A stretch of DNA of 64,000 nt from NCBI GenBank assembly GCA_008711295.1, contig VUYV01000119.1, positions 773,159-837,158 of the forward strand. Reading direction: 5' to 3'. The notes under the pieces are model-generated. The model had not been told where the DNA came from. It saw only the letters and a list, made by a program, of their open reading frames with translations, and ran no database searches. The stretch comes from Anarhynchus alexandrinus. Taxonomy: Eukaryota > Chordata > Aves > Charadriiformes > Charadriidae. Shown here piece after piece: positions 58,571 to 64,000 of this stretch. Within the stretch, counting starts at the first letter, position 1. Every line of letters starts with the position of its first letter. The position numbers were made by a program, and so were the translations under genes.

Positions 58571-61384
58571 GTTTTTCAAACACTGACTGGTACCTGTGCG
58601 TTTCTTGTCTTGGAAATATTTTTATATTTTAGACAAAACTTTCCTGTACTTGTATGGCACAAAGTGTCTTTATAGTCTCAAAGTTTCTTCATAGTGTTTA
58701 TCCCCAACATTCATCAGGGTAGAATGTTTCAGACAAAGAATGACTAAGAATTCCAATAAGTATTTTCCTCATTTTTATCCATTTTTCTTTATGTTCACAA
58801 CAATTATGTCTCCCTGGAAGAATTTCTATTGATTAGAAGCAAGTTGAGCCTTCTACATTCCTCACCTCAATTAACTCCTGCAATTACATGATGAATCTCT
58901 TCCTTTTTCATAGTCTCTAAAATGAGTTATCAAATAATCAGTTACTTATGCTCTCAGTAAACTGCTCCAATCCAGCATTCTGCAAAGGCCAACGAGGTGA
59001 TGCACTAATTATGCATCACTAGAGCTGCCAGTTTAGTAAGTATCTCACAAAGGAATGGCTTTGGCTAAGGCCATAGTTTGGGTTTGAATGTCATGTATGA
59101 GTGCTGCTTGTTCAAACAGAACCAGTAACATTATTTGAACCTCACTGACTCAGGGAAATATGGAGAGGCATGCAAATTCTGCTGTCAAGCCAACAAAGTA
59201 AACAAACTAAGACGCAATGGGATTAAAAGACGGGATAAAAGTCTGAGATCAAAGAATCCTCGTCAGAAACTCTTATGCACCAACAGTCACTTCTCATGCA
59301 AAATGAGTTGCAACTATACCGAAATCAGACAGGTAGAAAAAGCAATCCCTGGAACAACCAGAACTGTTGGTTTCCAAGGGGTTTACAGCATCAAATACAA
59401 TTCCTTCTAATACTGCTATAAACAATTTGGAAATTGGTAAATGCTACAGAGAACAGGTGTAGAGTACTTCCTGTGAGGATTTCCAATTAATAGGCACCTG
59501 TATTCTGTACTTCTGTTTTACAGCTACAGCAGATCCAACAGCAGTGAACCCTGTTCTCTAATTATGACGTGCCAAGTGGCTTAATCAGTTGGCAATCTTT
59601 CCTTCTTAGGTAAATGAAACCAGGATTAAATAAACAGTGTACAAAAGGTAGGAGGGTATCCTCTGAGCTAACTAATTCAGAGCTAGGTAATGCTGAACTG
59701 TCACCAACATCTGATGACAATGTGGGAAGAATCAATCACAGAGTACTTTTGTGAGGTTTGGAAGGAAGAAATTGTGTAAAGACAATCTATAATGAAGACA
59801 CTCTTGCTAGCACCAACTAATACCTATAGGATGCCTTTCCTACACTTTCAGATTTTACTTATAGAAAATTCTTCTATAGTAAATATAGTATTTACGTTCT
59901 TTATTGTTAAGTCTTGTAGAATCCTAGTAAATTCTTTAACACTGGAGTCAATTTTGTGACTCTATGATTTTACCAAATTCCTTGACTCAATGAGTTCCCA
60001 TGGGTTTTCTTGACAGGTGGGGTTTAGAAAGATTATAAGGAAATTAATCTGCAGATTGTATCATAGTAGGGTCACACCAGTCAACAAAGAGAGAAGAAAC
60101 TTTCTGGGAACCAGTTATAGCCTGACTTACCGATGACATTTATTTCTACCTACCACCATTTGAAAACTGGCTTATACTTTGAAGCATACACTAATATTAT
60201 GCCTTCGAATCTTTATTAAAATTATTCCCTCGAGAATTTAATATATTTCTTTAAAAGCTTCCTACTCCATTTGAGATGATTTGTAAACTCTATTTACAAA
60301 GTTGTTGCAGGTTTTCTGGGTATTTCTCACCTTGTAGAATAGCTGCAGATTGTGCAGCCAGAGGAGATCCATTTGATATGTACTGTTTTCCAGTTTCATT
60401 GAACATACTCTTATTCCTGTATTCTGAGAATGGGTGTAAAAATAGTGTTTGTTCACCTTGTGTTTATCGGTTATTTCTTAGTACATTTTTATTATGACTC
60501 TTTTCTCTCTCTCCTGCCTTAAAGAAAACAGGTCAGGGTATGAATTAACCATTTTCCTTTTTCTAAATGTTTGTCATGAATACATCCCTTCCTGATGAGA
60601 TAACCTGAACTAAACATATTATATAGTACTATTTCTGTTCTGAAATAACTACTGAATTATGTACATGGTTTTATAATACCTCCAGAATTACCATCGTCCC
60701 TTTTCTAAAATATTGCTGAGGTTGGGTTTTTTTACTGGTTTTGCACATTGGGTAGAAGTCATAATTATGTTCCCATAATAGTACCCAGGTGTCTTTCCTG
60801 AGTTAATTTAGAATTCAATAAGGCGTATGACTAATTAAAACTTCATTTAAGAACCAGATACTCTTGAGGGCTGTGCATAAATGACTTTATGACATTTTTA
60901 AACATACAGAAAAATGATCTGTGGGGTATGTCAGCTGTTCCACGCCTCTACTGCCTGATAAGCAATTAAATTTTTTAAAAGTATATCCTTCTCTATTTTA
61001 GACTTTTGAGTGTATAGAATGAGCAACAGATAATACATTTTTTTTAGTGTGGGAAAAAAAAAAGTTAATGAAAAAGCCATAACCCACAACCCTCAATCTA
61101 ATGTTAGTTGTTTTAACTGTTGAGGTAAATTTTAGAAGAAAAGGCCAGGGAAGAGCTTATGCAATATCATTATCTAAAGCCAGACTGGTCTCGGATCCAA
61201 TCACTTGATTCTTGCTTATAGATTCAAAAGATTACAAACCCTGCAGGTAACAAAACATGGCTCTGAAACTGAAAAGGAGTATAAAGTTATAAATAGAAAT
61301 TCACTGTCAAATATTTCTTCAGCATCAGCGGAGATGAGGCGCAGACGGAGAGGAGATTAAATCTACAGGAGACCTGGGGTATAT
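58571..61384. other. intergenic, no gene recognised
   Basis: No exon or clear repeat seen. If the L1/Tx1-like fossil at 61385 was once longer, its palm and C-terminal part should lie between about 60500 and 61380, but I could not identify an RT palm motif there. Confidence 0.45.
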
Positions 61385-61742
61385 TAATTAAGTGCCTGAC
61401 ATTACAGAACACATGTCTGGGGTGAACACAACCAATCTCGTCTTGGTGAATTGATTTTCTGATAGTGTCTTAAAGACTAGTGGCCAGTATCCTCGATAAA
61501 AATCTTTACATCTACATTACTTAGTGAAATCAGGAAATAAGCATCACATTCTGGGCATTTATTAAATTTAGCTTAAATGCTAAATTCTTGCATGGCAAAC
61601 AGCCACTTTCTCTAGAGTTACTGAATTTATTCCCTATCAGATGGAAAAGCAACTGTGAAAAATCTTTACATAAGCCTGCTGGGACTCCATCAAAGCCAGG
61701 TGTTTTGGCAAGAGAGAATTCTTCATCTGATCTCCAAGTTTC
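61385..61742 (-). mobile_element. fossil L1/Tx1-clade LINE reverse transcriptase segment
   Basis: Read on the - strand, three consecutive pieces follow the N-terminal RT domain of L1/Tx1-type LINEs in order. KTPGFDGVPAGLCKDFSQLL matches K.PGPDG.P.EFYK.F...L, and a nearby GCLP and NLAF match the G.LP...N.A block. After a +1 frame change, FLISLSNVDVKIF matches YRPISLLNVDVKIL. After another shift, RILAT and SIHQDEIGCVHPRHV match RILATRL...IHPDQTGFVKGR, then FCNVRHLINI matches F.NVRRLLNII. Spacing is right throughout. IHPDQTGF and NVD.KIL are L1/Tx1 traits, absent from CR1. Multiple stops and shifts make it dead and old. Confidence 0.75.
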
Positions 61743-63461
61743 CTAAAACATTACTGCCTTTTCTGATATTAGCTAGAAGAGACAGGAACTGTTGTTTAAC
61801 TTACTGACTGAAATGGAAAACAGAGATGTGCTGGGCACCGTAACACCGTGTTTTTATCATGCCTTTAAAAAGATTCAAACATAGATAAAACTAGGCAAAA
61901 GCTGTATTAAAATAATCTGAGGAAGCTTGCGAAGTCAAGTAGCAAAAATAAGGAAAACTGAGACAGCCTTCCCTCAATCCCCCTTATACTTGTCCATTAC
62001 AGCACACTCATACAATAAATAAATACAATATTTAATTTTATTAAACTTTATTTTAATTTAATATATTTTTTTAAAACACAATAAATGATGCAGTCCCTAT
62101 TATAATAAAAAATAGTCTTCAGAAAATTTGGGAACAAAACCAAGTTTCAGAATTAAAAGTTTAGCTACCCATCCCAACAGGATACATACAGAGCCTTGGC
62201 ATGCACACAGCTAAACACACATTGATAAATTCTCCTTTTGCAAATTATTTCCCCAGCCCTTCCTGACAAATGACCTTTTTCTCCAGCAGCCTAGTGATTT
62301 TCCTCTCCTTTGCATGCTGGTAGGAACTGCTATAATTTTCCACTCCTTATGCACTGATACAGTGAAGCTTTCTGCTCTTCTCACCTTTCCAACCTCACTT
62401 CATCTCTAAGTGTATATATGAAATCAATGACTAATGAAAAATGAGTGTCTTTTTGCTCCTTAAAGAGCGCTGCATTGGCAAAATAAGAAAAAAAGAAAAC
62501 TATTAAGAGATCTAAGTTCAGGTTTTCTAAATCTAGAACCCTGTCTTGACAAATGTAACAGGAGGATGGGGCAGGGAAAGGATGGGTGGAAGAAGTTGTA
62601 TGTGAGAAAAAGAAATAATGGGCAAATTATTGCATAGTAAGCTGAATTCCCAGCTCCTACCGTCTCCTGCTCCAAGACTTCTACTTAAATAGACAATAAA
62701 ATGCTCATTTTACAGTTACCTCTGACTTTTTCAGAACTCAGTCATGAGCTTTTTATTCTCTTTTATAGCAACTACTGCAACGAGGTCCTGCTTTGTGGTT
62801 GGTGCTTCTGTGCACTACTTTACGGCAATAGCAAAAGCTTTCCATTTCAGATTTATTTCAGAGGATTTTTTAGCCAACATAGGCAACATTTTAGTCTACT
62901 ATATGATACATGGATGGCTCCCCTCAGCTCAATTTTACCTTCTAGTAGGCTCCACGGTCTTAGTGGAGTGTACACGTGTATCATCAGCAGAACAGACCAT
63001 TAAGTATTTAATTTACACTTTAGTATATACTGGGTAAGACTACACATTTTTTGGCATACATCCACTGAAAACCTCCTCTGAGAAAGAATTCAGTTAGAAC
63101 CAAGACAGCTAGTTTTCACGAAAAGTCAGCATCAGCCCAGAGTCATAACAAAGCAACGCGTATTTGAGAGGAAACCATCAGAAAACTTGAGAAATTGGAA
63201 CGTGTAATTCAACACCTCTTTTTCCTGTGTTTGTATGTATCATTGATGCATAAATAGCCCAAATGATGATTGGAAAGGGTAAGTAGATGACTGCTCAGTT
63301 GTTCAAAGTATGAATTCAGTTAAAATGTCATGGCACTTTACATGTATTAAACACACAAACTGTTTTCTTTTCCAATTCCCAAATCTGCGCTGCAGGTACC
63401 TCTCCCAGCCATTTGTTCCGTGTAGGTTGGGTCATTAACAGCTAACATGAACTTCTACAAC
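61743..63461. other. intergenic, no feature recognised
   Basis: No gene or clear repeat seen. The two overlapping + strand frames of about 100 codons at 62701-63037 show no family signature. Confidence 0.5.
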
Positions 63462-63635
63462 ATGGACCTGTTGGAGCGTGTCCAGAGGAGGGCCACGAGG
63501 ATGATCCGAGGGCTGGAGCTCCTCTCCTATGAGGAGAGGCTGAAGGAGTTGGGGCTGTTCAGCCTGGAGAAGAGAAGGCTCCGCGGAGATCTTATTGCGG
63601 NACCATTCTATGATTCTATGATTCTATGATTCTAA
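63462..63635 (+). mobile_element. CR1 LINE with internal part missing at an N gap
   Basis: The + strand sequence reads [20 protein letters not shown], then [20 protein letters not shown] and DLIA, close to the CR1 consensus. An N at 63601 is followed directly by CCATTCTATGATTCTATG, the CR1 tail. The roughly 300-400 bp that separate these blocks in the other copies are absent. This is most simply a collapsed assembly gap inside a young CR1. Confidence 0.92.
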
Positions 63636-63694
63636 AGCCAATCTTTAAGTTTTAATCAACGAGTTTTGCCAATCTACTCAAGTAGAAAGACAAA

Positions 63695-63789
63695 TACATT
63701 ATACATATATATAATATATACATATATATAGTATGTTTATGCATGCATATATGTGTGTGTATACAAACATGTACATATATATATATATT
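63695..63789. repeat. AT-rich (TA/CATA/TG) microsatellite
   Basis: ATACATATATATAATATATAC is followed by GTATG/TGTGTG and more ATATAT units: an imperfect alternating purine-pyrimidine array of about 95 bp, expected to be length-variable. Confidence 0.9.
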
Positions 63790-64000
63790 ACTTGCAAAGG
63801 AGCAGCAGGTGCAATGAATAAAAGAATTACCTTTATTTAATTTTTAATAAATAAGGACTGGGAAAGTTTAGGGAATTTGTTAAAGCAACATTGAACTCAG
63901 CAGTAGTATTTTGCAGCTATTAGTGCAAGACCTTGTTGTGTTTTGTTTTCTACAGGGGTCGTGCCCTTATAGTGCTTTGTTTTTATAGCGCTGCAGAACT

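Noticed and set aside
1..64000. CRISPR arrays, operons or a prokaryotic or phage system.
   Set aside because: The window is clearly avian nuclear DNA with spliced exons and CR1 LINEs. No spaced direct-repeat array is present.

Overview
This window looks like part of a bird genome from a draft assembly (two single-N gaps, at 3176 and 63601). The evidence is eight chicken-repeat-1 (CR1) LINE copies with the avian 3' tail (ATTCTATGATTCTATG-type, or its reverse complement), older LINE fossils, low GC, and exons of a vertebrate neuronal gene. There is no prokaryotic or viral gene organisation. Most open reading frames longer than 60 codons are chance or lie inside LINE copies.

Region 1 (1-19.3 kb) is the 3' end of the neurobeachin gene, NBEA, on the + strand. 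Four consecutive coding exons (10034-10135, 13379-13575, 14282-14433, 17381-17471) join in phase with GT/AG introns. They encode the last 180 residues, the C-terminal WD40 propeller blades, ending in ...HYEHQNRY and a TGA stop. A 3' UTR of roughly 1.85 kb follows, with three AATAAA signals, the last near 19305. The part upstream of 10034 is intron. It holds an LTR-like fragment beside an assembly gap (about 3.0-3.2 kb), a fossil CR1 tail (7.3-7.7 kb) and a fossil CR1/L3-like reverse transcriptase on the - strand (8.6-9.1 kb). The last intron carries an antisense CR1 about 50 bp past the splice donor, with an uninterrupted reading frame of more than 235 codons.

Region 2 (19.3-64 kb) is intergenic. 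I found no convincing protein-coding exon there. In other amniotes the next gene is DCLK1, facing NBEA tail-to-tail; no DCLK1 exon is recognisable here. The region holds a compound trinucleotide microsatellite (20.3 kb), a compact CpG-rich patch with a possible exon donor (27.1-27.5 kb), seven CR1 copies (23.5, 40.2, 43.8, 47.9, 48.7, 50.9, 63.5 kb), fossil CR1-like fragments (36.4, 58.3 kb), a GC-richer patch (52.8-53.1 kb) and an AT microsatellite at the end.

The most unusual item is a decayed reverse-transcriptase segment at about 61.38-61.74 kb (- strand). Its residues follow the L1/Tx1 LINE clade rather than CR1, which is uncommon in birds. The second is the single-N gap at 3176. It is bracketed by an exact 32-bp repeat of the flank and a TG-initiated LTR-like segment, which fits a filled and an empty allele of an LTR insertion having been joined end to end.
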